NCBI GenBank assembly: GCA_934045075.1
Contig: OW203727.1
Span: 15,911,501 to 15,975,500, forward strand
Source: Yponomeuta sedellus
Taxonomy: Eukaryota > Arthropoda > Insecta > Lepidoptera > Yponomeutidae
Direction of reading: 5' to 3'
DNA length: 64,000 nt
The notes beneath the pieces were generated by a model. That model made no database searches. It saw only the letters and a program-made list of their open reading frames with translations, and had not been told where the DNA came from. Shown here in pieces: positions 43,167 through 53,701 of the stretch (within the stretch, counting starts at the first letter, position 1; each line of letters starts with the position of its first letter). Made by a program: the position numbers and the translations under genes.

Positions 43167-43254
43167 GTTTGATATCGTCTCTTCCTGCGATGCAGGAAGA
43201 GACGATATCAAACCTTGTGTGCCCCAGCAGTGGGGACACACAAGGTTTGATATC
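43167..43254. repeat. Fold-back R1 remnant with two overlapping hairpins
   Basis: The 22-bp arm 43167-43188 (GTTTGATATCGTCTCTTCCT...) pairs with 43192-43213 over a 3-base loop. Part of that second arm, extended (43204-43221, GATATCAAACCTTGTGTG), pairs again with 43237-43254. The text is the R1 3' end (CTCTTCCTGC, CAGCAGTGGGGAC, GGTTTGATATCG) written three times in alternating orientation. It suggests serial template switching during R1 copying. Confidence 0.8.
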
Positions 43255-44095
43255 GAGATATCGAGTTACATGAATGCATCTTGGCTCCAAAACCACAATA
43301 CCCTGTGCTTTGGGTAGCCAGGCACTTCCGATTCAGGTCATAAAATAAGTTGTATAATTTTAAAGACAGAGTTACAGCTTGTTTATCACAAGAATTCCTG
43401 TACTAAAGTAGATTTAACTGCGCCTTGAGAGTGTTTTTCTAGAATTAACGATTTATAAAATAATAAGTCTGTTAATGTGTGAATTAATAATATATTGCAA
43501 AATTATTATTTTTATAAGGCAATAATTGCAACAAATTCTGAGAGAATACTTTCCTTTCATACCGAAGTTCTTAGGTAACAAAATAATTAATAAACTGTGA
43601 TCGATCACACAAAACAAATCATCGAAATTATAGGAATAGTAATGAATAAGAAAGTCAATATTTTTTTAATAACTCTTCTTCTTCTTGATCTTGAAAAAAA
43701 GCGACTAGAATTCAATTTTTTTCTGGTCCCAATCTATCCCGAACAGCTGAATGAACACAAAAAAAATAATCTATAATAGCTTTATTTTCCTTTTATTATG
43801 TACTTTGTACTATGTACTTTTAGTCCAATGCTCCACAGAAGTAGGCGCGCGCAAAAATGTATAAAAAAAATTTACCTTATCATAGTTAACATTAACTGAA
43901 CAAACTATTCCCATCGTTGATATTTTCCTTGCAGCATTGTAACTGGGAAGTCCTGATCTGAAGGAACTCTGCGCCGGGATTTACCTTCATTTTTTCCTTG
44001 CTTCATTATTGTAGCTGAAAAGCCATTACGTTATTTCTTGAGAGTGTTGTGAACCGTGCCTGTGGGCAATCTACTTAGTTAACAGGTGAAGACCT
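43255..44095. other. Unassigned DNA with a SINE-D-like scrap
   Basis: At 43285-43330 the minus strand reads AGTGCCTGGCTACCCAAAGC then ACAGGGTATTGTGG, resembling the SINE-D core. The rest is unassigned. Confidence 0.35.
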
Positions 44096-44321
44096 GCGCC
44101 ATTATGTAACTTTTTACGTATACATATACATCTGTGTGCGAAAGTGGAATATTTACTTAGCCCTGCCGTATAGACATGATGCACAATATGTATCACACAT
44201 AGTGGATACTGCATTGCAGTAGATATCTGATAACTGACAGTGATATTGAGTACGACAAAGTGAAGTAAATATTTTGTTTTTGCATACAGATGTATACGTG
44301 AAAAGTTACATTATCAAGGCG
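44096..44321. mobile_element. MITE-G copy 1
   Basis: The left terminus GCGCCATTATGTAACTTTTT then ACGTATACAT; the right terminus, read inverted, CGCCTTGATAATGTAACTTT then TCACGTATACATCTGTATGC. The matching ends and the similar size and termini at 46965-47194 define the family. The target duplication was not resolved. Confidence 0.65.
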
Positions 44322-44649
44322 CTATGGGGGAAAACCCAAAAACCTCGATGTATAATCTTTTGTAAACTCGATTTAAACAGTTCAAATTGATTTGAACATA
44401 GTGAAAATGGAAGGAAAGAAAAAACTTGGTTTAAAACAGGAACACATGTTTAAGATATTTTGAACTGTGTGTTTTATAAGTATAAATAAATGTTATTCCA
44501 GCGCTGTCTCTTTTGGTCGATCTACATTTCATGTCTATTAGTCGTATTCGTGCACGTCGGTTTTGGGTACTTTTAAACTAGAACTCAAAAAAAAAATTAA
44601 TTTATAATAATTGTCGCACGACTGTCGACTGCAATGGTTATGGTCGCAA
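44322..44649. other. No feature recognised
   Basis: AT-rich spacer. Confidence 0.4.
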
Positions 44650-44942
44650 GAGCGGTACCTATAGCGGAGCGGTAGGACGCCGGGATCTCAATCAAAATAG
44701 TTCGTGGGCTCGAATCCCATGTAGGTACTTTGTTTTCTAAGTCATGTACATTTACGAAAATGTAGTATCAATTTCACTAGCTAACGGTGAAGAAACACAT
44801 CGTGAAGTCTTCTTCATGTTTATTATTGTTATTAAAGTAAATCTCCTATCTAGTCTGAAATGTTAATATACCTCAGCGCGTGCCACGTGCAATGCCCCAG
44901 CTACAAGGCTAAGTGCGAAAATCTCAGGTCTATGGTGACCAG
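44650..44942 (+). mobile_element. SINE-B copy with an internal insertion
   Basis: AGCGGTACCTATAGCGGAGC, the B-box-like GGGCTCGAATCCC, TACTTTGTTTTCTAAGTCAT, GGTGAAGAAACACATCGTGA, then, after about 60 unrelated AT-rich bases (44810-44870), ACCTCAGCGCGTGCCACGTG and GGCTAAGTGCGAAAATC. The order matches the minus-strand copy at 5374-5630. Confidence 0.7.
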
Positions 44943-44963
44943 AAATACGTAAACATAACCCAT

Positions 44964-45167
44964 CTCTATATTATTTTTGTTGCACTAACCCGTGCAACAA
45001 AAAGAATATATCTGTAAGTAATACAGAGTATTGTAAAGAGGTTCGAAATTTCACAGACGCCGGTACTTGTCCATTAGCGCAGTGGGGAGAGCGCTGGCAC
45101 GGTTAGCCAGAGGTAGTGGGCTCGAGTCCCGGCATTGGTGGAATTTTTAGCCTCTAAATTGGTTTTT
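44964..45167. mobile_element. Asymmetric SINE-A inverted dimer with 9-bp target duplication
   Basis: ATAACCCAT at 44955-44963 and 45168-45176 brackets a short minus-oriented SINE-A tail (TTATTTTTGTTGCACTAACC then CGTG) followed by a full plus unit from GTAATACAGAG to GGTTTTT. The plus unit has a changed D arm (AGCGCAGTGGGGAGAGC) and B box (GGCTCGAGTCC). It shares the rule seen at 41669: the tail-bearing minus end is next to one duplication and the T5 end next to the other. Confidence 0.7.
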
Positions 45168-45189
45168 ATAACCCATTCCACAAAATTTA

Positions 45190-45310
45190 TCATCATCATA
45201 ATCAGCCAGTGCCAGTTTACTGCTGAACATAGGCCTCAGTTCAGATCAGGCCACTGAGGCCGATCTTCGGGTCTTCTCTTTCAGTCACTGCCCACGGTTC
45301 TGCGAGGGTC
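45190..45310 (-). pseudogene. RTE-type LINE 3' end
   Basis: The minus strand gives RRTLAEPWAVTERE-type C-terminal text and then CTGAGGCCTATGTTCAGCAG and a GATTATGATGATGATGA tail, an RTE-like 3' end. Confidence 0.45.
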
Positions 45311-46964
45311 GTCGCACAAAAGTCAAATGTCGTTCCACAAAACTACGTATTCAAAATAACAAAACTTTGTTCCCATGGAAACGTAGCGCCCACGAATACA
45401 CTCTATGTAAATATTCCGTCGGATAAATGCTTTACCTGTCGCCTCCGCGGCCCGATATTCAATAATAACCATGATATTGCGATGATACGGACTGGAAAAA
45501 CTCGTTCGGCTGATGCCGATATCCTCACGGGTACTGCGAATAAACTCGCGGAGACCACTAACCTTTCTCCACGCTGCCTTTCCACTGATGCTCTACCGCG
45601 AAGCTTTTCGAACGCAAGGCTAACTACGCGTGCGATGGGCGGTGGACATAGCGGGAAGTTGGGACAGTAAATCAAGGCAGTTTAAGTAGTGTGCTGGTAG
45701 CGAGTGGCTTTCATTCATACCGCCCCGGGCCGCGTTCCTCACCAGATCTCATCTTCCAATTACGGGTCTGCGTTCGTCTGTGCCACTAAGTGAACGCTGC
45801 AGAAGGACTACATATTTTTTAATGATCCTCGATGTATAATGTATGTATGTATAACATAGTTTTATTTTAAAAGGGTCTAATCGGGATTACTTTTTAGGCA
45901 AAACGTAATAACATTAATTGAACAAGGATTTGTTTGGGAAGGTGCGGGTAAGACGGAAATAGTTTTTTGATTAAAATATTTCTGCCAGCGTTTGATATGT
46001 GACTGATGAGCGTCACGTGTCTTTAAAAAATCGGCCAAGTTTGACTGTAATGTCAATTCGTAGGAAACAATTTCTATTTCTGTTCTTTATTATTTTTTAT
46101 TTTTTCTTAGGTTAAGAAAAGACTATGTAATTTTTTTTTATGTATAACGCAGCATTTAATATTTATCTATCTTTAAGCTTTTATTGTGAATACCGATCAC
46201 CCAACCCTTTGATCAAGTTAATAAAGTACTTTACTTAGACATTTTATTTCTGACATAATACCGTGCCTGTGGAAAAACGCGCTTTGATGGTTAATATTTA
46301 ATTCAATATTAAATATTAAATGACTGGCCGGCGCAGCAGACCATTCAAGTTTGAGTTATTTTAAAGGAAATCGGTTTGTTTTGTATAGGTGACAGTCAGT
46401 CGATACCCAGAGCTAGTCAAGGGTTTCGATAAAAAAAGGATAATAAAAAGATAGTATTGTTTTACATATTAGAGTATTACATACAGTACATAATGGTATA
46501 GAACCTATGTAGAAAAAAAGGCCTGCTGATACTTCTGTTTCCATTTAATTTGTGCGTATGCGTCGCTGCGCCCGCCGCGATTTTTGTCATCGTCGCTTCT
46601 TGCCATAAAACGGTCACACAACAGATTTGTGGCTGGCCGGAGAGACATCGTTGGCAAAGAAGCCGCCTTCTTGCTGATGTTTGTTTTTCGAATGATTTAT
46701 TCCTCTTTTTTTAGCTGGTAAGCTCTTAGCTAATTAAATCAGTCTTTTCATAGGAATTAGGAGGCCATGTGGCTGGATTTATGCAAATTGTGTTTTTGTC
46801 ACACTACGCAGATAAATTTACGTTGTTCATACTTAACCTCGAAAATTAAAATAAGATGAAAACCGAAGACAAATTTACATTATTTAACCGTAGAGCAACA
46901 TTACTCCATGAAAAACTGGATTTTAGACGTACAGATTCACAGACAATTCACGTAAATAGATCAG
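45311..46964. other. Mostly unique DNA with a GC-rich block
   Basis: At 45420-45680 GC is raised and frames stay open on both strands (45403-45675 minus, 45482-45670 plus). Neither peptide contains a domain I recognise. Other parts are AT-rich with no repeat identified. Confidence 0.3.
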
Positions 46965-47194
46965 GGCCTTGATTATGTAACTTTCGGCGTATACATCTGT
47001 ATGCAAAAACGAATTATCTACTCGGACTATCGTGCAATTAAATGAGTCAATATCACTGTCACGTGTCATTATATTCACTTAAGAGCGGTATTTACTATGT
47101 GTGATACATATTACACCTCATATCTATACCGCCGAGCTAAAACATAGCAAACATACCGCTTTTCCTATACATGAAAAGTTACATAATCAAGGCC
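46965..47194. mobile_element. MITE-G copy 2
   Basis: Inverted termini GGCCTTGATTATGTAACTTT at both ends (left 46965, right ending 47194). The left end continues CGTATACATCTGTATGC, as in copy 1. Non-coding, 230 bp. Confidence 0.7.
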
Positions 47195-47234
47195 AAACTC
47201 CTGTTCTCGAGAGGATTCCTGAGCATTATTTTTA

Positions 47235-47494
47235 GCCAGTGGCCACACAGAAGGGACGTGGGCCTAGTTCGCGGAAAAGACGTGTCGCGACCCAGGTCCA
47301 CGTCTCTTATTTTATCCACGTCTCTCTTCCAAGTCAATTTCATACAAATTGTACTGAAGGGACGCGTCGTAGCCCACACAGAACAGACGTCCTATCTGTG
47401 TGGGCTTCGTCCCGTCTCTTCAGTACATTTTGTATGATGGTGGATTGAATTAAAGACATGTCTTTTCCCTGGTCCCTTCTACGTGGGCGCTGGC
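47235..47494. mobile_element. Palindromic MITE, 260 bp, TTA target
   Basis: The ends GCCAGTGGCCACACAGAAGG and the inverse of GCCAGCGCCCACGTAGAAGG are flanked by TTA on both sides (47232-47234 and 47495-47497). The centre is a strong palindrome around GCCCACACAGAACAGACGTC. This explains the cluster of overlapping open frames on both strands here. The TTA duplication points to a PIF/Harbinger-like origin. Confidence 0.7.
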
Positions 47495-47516
47495 TTATTA
47501 AGACCGCCAAAGGGCC

Positions 47517-47640
47517 GGTTTCTGAATTGAGAATTTCACAAATACTTAAGTAACGTTTCGTCACGCACTTTTCTGAGAAATACGAGGAGACAGCACTACA
47601 GTCAACTATTTACTTAGCTTAATTCTCAATTCAGAAACTC
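47517..47640. mobile_element. MITE-Q copy 1
   Basis: Inverted termini TTTCTGAATTGAGAATT and its inverse AATTCTCAATTCAGAAA, with TACTTAAGTAACG and AACTATTTACTTAG inside. It abuts copy 2 in tandem. Non-coding. Confidence 0.7.
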
Positions 47641-47747
47641 AGGGCCGTTTTCTGAATTGAGAATTTCACTAAGTAAACACTTAAGTAACGTTCTGACGGC
47701 ACTACAGTTAACTATTTACTTAGCGAAATTCTCAATTCAGAAACTCA
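47641..47747. mobile_element. MITE-Q copy 2
   Basis: Same termini as copy 1 but about 20 bp shorter inside. A fragment (GAAATTCTCAGTTCGG) lies at 47834, and a third, more divergent copy is at 62077-62226. Confidence 0.7.
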
Positions 47748-48009
47748 GGCATATCCGATGAGCCCATTAATGACTAATTTACAAGGTAATAAATGGTCTT
47801 GTTTATAAATAGTCAACACCACTAAGACACCCGAAATTCTCAGTTCGGAGATTGGCCCAAAGAGTGCTAAACGCTGAATGATACCCGGAGCTCAGAGACC
47901 CGAGATAGTGCTTCGACTAACAAGTTTAAAAGGCTGTTTCGTCACAGCATAAGTGTACAATTTCGAGGCCCAGTTGATTTGGCGGAGCATTGTGCCGGTG
48001 TATTACACA
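47748..48009. other. Unassigned DNA with a MITE-Q scrap
   Basis: Apart from the fragment at 47834-47862, nothing is recognised. Confidence 0.35.
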
Positions 48010-49025
48010 AACAGCGCGCCGTTTCGCAAGAGGTCGACGGCCGGCACCGATACCTAAATTAATTTTCTTTTTGGGCCTGTTAAAGCCCCGTTGACACGGT
48101 CACAGGCAGCCTGGACAAAGTAGCTTTGAGATCAAAGTTCTCTTGTATCATCATCATCAACCCATTAAGTCCTTACCGAGGGGCACGGGTCTCTTATCTA
48201 CAAATACAAATTTCTTTATTTCGTTATCCACTACTTCTTATACTACATACATTGAGGGCATCTACTTGTAAGTATAAAAATACCTGTAGCAGTAGACACC
48301 GCTCTTCCACAACTAGGATAGTACAACACTATCCTAGTTGTGGAAGAGCGGTGTTAACAGTGGCAACTGATGTCCTCAATGTATCTAGTATAAGCAGTAA
48401 CAGAATTTACAAGGTTGAGATCGCCTTTTAAGTGTACAACAACTGTGCCGGGAAATCCCGCTCTTTAAAAAATACAAAATATAAATTTCTTTATTTCGTT
48501 ATCCACTACTTCTTATAGTGTTGTGGATAGATATAATATCTTATCCATCGTTTCGCAAGAGGTCGACGGCCGGCACCGACACCTAAATTAATTTTCTTTT
48601 TGGGCCTGCTAAAGTCCAGGCTCCCTGTGACCGTGTCAACAGGGAGCCTGGACAAAGTAGCTTTGTTCAAAGTTCACTTGGATCACCATCATCATCAACC
48701 CATTATGTCCTTACCGAGGGGCACTATCCTAGTTGTAGAAGAGAGGTGTCAACTGCTACAGGTATTTTTATACTTACAAGTAGATGTCCTCAATGTATGT
48801 AGGATAAGAAGTAACAGAATTTACAAAGTTGAGATCGCCTTTTAAGTGTACAACACCTGTGCCAGGAAATCCCGCTCTTTAAAAAATACAAAACACTAAA
48901 TACAAATTTCGTTATCCACTACTTCTTATACGTACATACGAGTACATTGATGACATCTACTTGTAAGTATACAAATACCTGTAGCAGTAGACACCGCTCT
49001 TCCACAACTAGGATAGTGGTATAAT
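48010..49025. repeat. Mosaic of direct and inverted duplications
   Basis: GTTTCGCAAGAGGTCGACGG starts direct copies at 48021 and 48550. ATTTCGTTATCCACTACTTC occurs at about 48219, 48494 and 48907. AGTAGACACCGCTCTTCCAC with CAACTAGGATAGT is present in both orientations. Perfect hairpins lie at 48296-48354 (27-bp arms, 5-base loop) and 48614-48653 (15-bp arms, 10-base loop). Retroposon-like text (CATCATCAACCCATTATGTC) recurs within the units. Confidence 0.75.
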
Positions 49026-49079
49026 AATAGTGGATGATACAATACATTTGTCAACATTATCTTTTACTTAAACAATGAA

Positions 49080-49203
49080 AAACCTCTGGCACGGATAGCC
49101 AGAGGTTGCGGGTTCGAATCCCGGCATGGGTGGAATTTTTAGCCCCTAAATAGGTTTTTAAATTGTCCTTAGCACGGGTTAGTGCATTAAAAATAAAAAT
49201 AGT
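49080..49203 (+). mobile_element. SINE-A 5'-truncated copy with 12-bp target duplication
   Basis: TTAAACAATGAA at 49068-49079 and 49204-49215 brackets a copy that starts at the anticodon arm and runs to the long-form 3' end ATTAAAAATAAAAATAGT, fixing that end. Its first bases are CCTCTGGCACGGATAGCCAG, where other copies have GCGCTGGC. The anticodon stem is thereby lengthened to CCTCTGGC/GCCAGAGG, as if the cDNA end had folded back and been extended. Confidence 0.85.
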
Positions 49204-49219
49204 TTAAACAATGAATTTA

Positions 49220-49300
49220 TCTAAGGAAGGTATAGGCCATACTCCACCACGGGGGCCAAGTCTGGATTGGTGGAGGCTTGCAAGACTAGTCCTACTTACT
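49220..49300 (-). repeat. R1-like fragment
   Basis: GGCCATACTCCACCACGGGG then GCCAAGTCTGGATTGGTGGA matches the middle of R1, preceded by TAAGGAAGGTATA, a variant also seen (inverted) at 51650. Confidence 0.5.
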
Positions 49301-49665
49301 TGGATACCACAGCAAAATGAAGCAAAGAGCTTAGATTGTGTCAGGTTGAAAAAAAACATGGCGGTTTTGTGCTGTCACTTCCGAGTGAATTTTTCCACAG
49401 CCATAATGGCGTCCAAGTCCAAGTCATTAAATGTACTTTGTCTAACTCTAAGCTGATTTGGATTAGAGATCCTCTCCGTAGTTAAATACTTTTGAGAGAG
49501 ATTTGTTGTGAGTTTGTAAACAATACGATATATTGCAATTTGTAATTATAATCATCTTACGAGATCACGAAAAGAGGCAAATTTATCGATCTACGAGGTG
49601 GGTTTAAAAATTCGTTACATAACCGAATATTGAGATTGCCAAATTGTGAATCTTTAACGATAACA

Positions 49666-49745
49666 GTCCGCTGCTGGACATAAGCCTCCCCCAAGACACG
49701 CCACTCAACTCGACCTTCGGCTCTCTTCTTCCAGTCACAATAAAA
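49666..49745 (-). pseudogene. RTE-type LINE C-terminal remnant
   Basis: The minus strand encodes DWKKRAEGRVEWRVLGEAYV then QQRTVI, the W(R)..LGEAYVQQ ending of RTE-like reverse transcriptases. Only this short tail remains. Confidence 0.65.
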
Positions 49746-49788
49746 CGTTTCCTAAACACAGCCTCTAAGATTTTTCAGAAATGCTCGT

Positions 49789-49984
49789 AGTCTGTTAGCT
49801 GTTAGAATATACCTCGGCTACTATCGGATATATTCGTGTAATAAGGTTTATTTTGTATTGTTTCAATATAGTGAAGAAAAGTTTTATACGGAGCAGGAAG
49901 TAGTAGGTATTACACTCGTGTGCTTTCGGCGAAAACCGAAGCTTACTCTAGAGCCCGAGGTATATTTTGAAAGCTATCAGACTG
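49789..49984. mobile_element. Tc1/mariner-type MITE, copy 2
   Basis: The right end GAAAGCTATCAGACTG is followed by TA; the left end AGTCTGTTAGCTGTTAG is preceded by T and probably lost one base. The inner ends ATATACCTCGG/CCGAGGTATAT match copy 1 (40678-40834) in the opposite orientation. Confidence 0.55.
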
Positions 49985-49989
49985 TAGTG

Positions 49990-51644
49990 TATATTTGAGG
50001 TAACACCGTATAAACGGTTATTGTTATCGGTAGTTACCATAAAGTGAGCACATTCAGTGACACAAAACTTAGATACGATTTTATCGCGTCGGAACTTGGT
50101 TTTATCTACTAAACTTCCGGTTTTGTAAGAACTAGTTTTGTTTTAATTGTGCTTTATTTAAAAATACTTTGAATTTTCCAGACCTACTACTAAATATTTC
50201 TACTTCAATAATATGCACCGCACCTAAGATTGAGTCTGGAAGGTGATTTGACTGTGGCTTAAAATTTTAAGTGTTATATTTTAGCACGTTGTGGACGCCT
50301 ATAGTTAAGGTAGCATTTTGATATGATTACATCCTTGGTGAATGTCAATAATAGGATGTATTAATGTTTACCTTGTTGGTGACCCTAAATAAATAAGTGT
50401 CAAGTCTCAAAAAATCCCTTTGTGACATGACTGCCCTATTTTTTACTGCTTAGAATAAGAATAAAAATAATTTTGCCATTTACAAGTTAGCTTAAAATTA
50501 ACAGTTAACAATATGTAACGTCTTATTCATTACTAGTCTAGTGAGGCAAAAGGGAACGACTCAGTAATGAGCTAACTCAGCTCAGAAATATTATTCTGTT
50601 CGATAACCAGAGGTGAAATTAGACATAAAAGATTATTTGCTACACAAAGATGTCCGGTATTTAAATAACGGAAACGAGGACAATAGTGTCTAGTGTGGTG
50701 TAAGTTTACGTTGAAAACTCTGTTAATTAATTTAAAACCAGTTTTGAAAAATACTGCAGCGTCTTTGTTAGTTTCTTTCTTCATCACCTTCTTTAAAGTT
50801 CACTAAGTAAACTTTTTTTTTTCGTATTTAGTGTTTATTTTTTAAAACTATTAAATGTTTCAGCTTAAGTTTTGAGATTTACGTATACTTGTATTATACA
50901 CATCAAAACAACCCAACGCATCAAATTCCAAAGCAGCCCTACTACGTAACCCAGTGGCAATCACTATCGCCATGTTAAAAGTTAATAGAGTCATAAAACA
51001 AAGCAGTAAGCCCACAGGCGTCCCTCCCACCCAACAGTATGGTGTTTCCCTTCAGTTATTTGTCAATTCGTCGGTCGAAGGCGAAGTTACGGCACATGCG
51101 ATCCATGGCCGTTGCGACATCTTGACAGACCGTACTTTACGTAAGCGCTCTGACTGCACTTAGTTTTGCACGTACAGCGGTGGAACTTATTAACTGGTCT
51201 TAAGGTCTGAATTGGCGTTTCGTTTGCGCCGGAGAGAATGTTTACAACTGTGTCTTAGCGAAATAGGGGTCAATTCTAGTTGGCTGTGTTATGGGGAAGC
51301 GGAATGCAGCATCAAGAAGCGTTAAATCTACAGTAAGTTTGTGGTGGAAATCGTAATTTTGTTGGCAACTTGCAATTGAATAAATGCAGCTTGTTATGTT
51401 TTAAGGTGGCCTTCTCTTTTTAATGTCTCCGTGAGGTCACATAGCATCTGAAATGAAAAGAAATTATATTGTCTTTTACGGAACGTTACTATAAAAAAAT
51501 AAATTCCCAGTCTTGTTTCTAAAACGCAGACGTATTTTTTTTAAATAGTACCTATGTGATTAAATTTGTTTTATTTATGAATCCTAAACGAAGCCCCATT
51601 GACCAACAATATTGTCTTATTAAATTATTATCATTCATGTTATT
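49990..51644. other. Mostly unique DNA
   Basis: AT-rich with a GC-richer patch at 51000-51260. Open frames at 50572-50787 and 50954-51163 show no domain. Confidence 0.35.
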
Positions 51645-51712
51645 ATTATGGCCTATACCTTCCTCAGAGACCCGGTGCCCATCGGTGGGGACATAATGGG
51701 TTGATAATGATG
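51645..51712 (+). repeat. Retroposon 3' end related to R1
   Basis: GGCCTATACCTTCCTCAGAG, then GTGGGGACATAATGGGTTGA and a TAATGATGATGATT tail. The end resembles R1 (GGGGACATACAAGGGTTGAT) but has an ATG-rich tail. Confidence 0.5.
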
Positions 51713-52595
51713 ATGATTCTCATTTAATTTAACTAAACATAAAGCACAACAAAAAAATACAAATCATTATATTACCTACAGCTTTGTGGAACTAGTTGGA
51801 ACGAAAGCAAAGCACTTCAACTTAGTTTGTTTAACCTTGCATACCTCGGACAGTTTCATTATTGAACTTCAGAAAACGATCATTGTGTTACCAGTTTACA
51901 TGTTACCTATGAGAAGGCACACGTGTGTATCGTCACATGTAATGTACCTAACTCGTACTAGGCTAGCCTTACGTAGGCATTGTTGCATAAGAGACTGCCC
52001 CGATTAGATTACTTACCTTCCAACGAGCAATTTCATAAACGATTGTTACTTTCATTTCGACAACCAATGCAACAGTTTCCAGTCCTCGCTGAGATCTCAT
52101 TCTTTGCAAATCGACTTGTTGAGTCCGAAAACTCACTGCCTCATTCTTTCTTACGCTGCTAGAGTAGGACAGACGACTGATGATAATGAATTAAAGTAGA
52201 GTATTCGCATGAATAGTAACGCCCCAACCTTATTGGCCGGATTAAATCACAGACTTTGTAATAGAGTAATTTATAATTTGCCACGCATGGGCAATAAAAT
52301 GCCAAAATATATTTCGCTATGTTTGATCAGCGCGGCCGCTAAAGGCCACCACGGGCGTGTGTGGGTAGACGAGTTTGTCTTTTTTATGTTTTCACACACA
52401 TGTCAAAATTCGTGAGACACATTATTATTTTGATGTTGGATTGATGGTTTATTTGGCTTGTCCTGGGTGGATCGAAAAGTTCTATGTCCTATATCGTTGG
52501 TTCATAGGTCACTCCAGCCGACTCTAGAATGTGGGTAGAGAATTTAATTTTAGGTACAATTGGCAGACAACAAACATATAACTTAGGTGGGATCT
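51713..52595. other. No feature recognised
   Basis: Unassigned; frames at 51786-52007 and 52209-52415 have no domain. Confidence 0.35.
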
Positions 52596-52705
52596 GCTAT
52601 TGACATTCTCCACCAACCCGTGGTGAAGTATGATCTAACCTTCTTGTGACGCAGGAAGAGACCCGCGCCCTAGCAGTGGGGATATTACAAGGGTTGGTAT
52701 CGATA
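52596..52705 (+). mobile_element. R1 retroposon, short copy
   Basis: CTCCACCAACCCGTGGTGAA, GACGCAGGAAGAGACCCGCG and the 3' end AGGGTTGGTATCGATA. 5'-truncated; target duplication not resolved. Confidence 0.6.
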
Positions 52706-52709
52706 CTCT

Positions 52710-53701
52710 AGTCGTAGGTGAAAACTTACTGGTTATTTCACGAATTAATAGATTGCAACATTGCTATCTATTACGGTTCATAAGCATGACAAACAAACGG
52801 AGAGACAGATGACAATGACGCAAAGTTAAGCAGGCTTCCGTTGGAACTCTGTGGAACCCTAAGCAGTCGTACTATTTCGCCGTTCGTATGTAATTTCCGT
52901 ATTGTTTTCACATAACAAGAGGCTCGTACAACTTTTACTGAAGTGGTTACGTTGATCACAAATGATAGGTTTTCTTTTATTTTTAATTTAACGTGTGAAC
53001 TTTCGCCTTATTAAATTAGATACAATAGCAATAGGCATTAGACGTCTCTTTACCATTATGATGCTGGGTTTAGAAAGTACGTAATGTTTCATGGTGACAA
53101 AGGCGAACGCTAAGCACAGTAAATAGAGCGGAGGTACAGTCACCTCAGTCAGTGGCTTTTTCTTTTCGAAGCCCATATAGATGGAAACACTGCTTTGGCC
53201 GAAAATTTGCTTTACTTGTAAAGATAGCTTGATTCACTAGATATAGCAGATAGCAAAGTTGCGACATTCCAAAAAAAATACTGTCAAATCTGATATTTTA
53301 GTGCCATAAACGTATCGCGCCATCGTACTGCTTCTGCAGGCCCGAGTCTGATTCACACAGTTTTTCAATAAAAATATAGTAGAACATAAGATGACAAAAG
53401 CTGTTATTTGCTTTTATTTGATAGTCTCCTAGACAAAATAATGATACAATATGATACCAATGGTAGGTATGTCCCGCTCGAATCAAATAGACATACTTGA
53501 CTCTGGCGTTTGCCGAGTTAATGCTATTGGCAACTAGTCTACCAATATTGTCAATGAAACAACGATTACGTAACGTGACTATTACTGAACAACTATGCAT
53601 TTGGAGTAAGCAAGCAAGTTGTTAACTAAATCAATTAATCATTAAATTTAATTTTAAGTGGAAATATGTATCTCATATATATCTCTAATTTTCTTCTTGC
53701 C
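52710..53701. other. No feature recognised
   Basis: Unassigned AT-rich DNA. Minus frames at 52771, 52988 and 53298 have no domain. Confidence 0.35.

Noticed and set aside
47171..47564. Cluster of five short open frames on both strands
   Set aside because: They coincide with a palindromic MITE, whose symmetry mirrors each frame onto the other strand.
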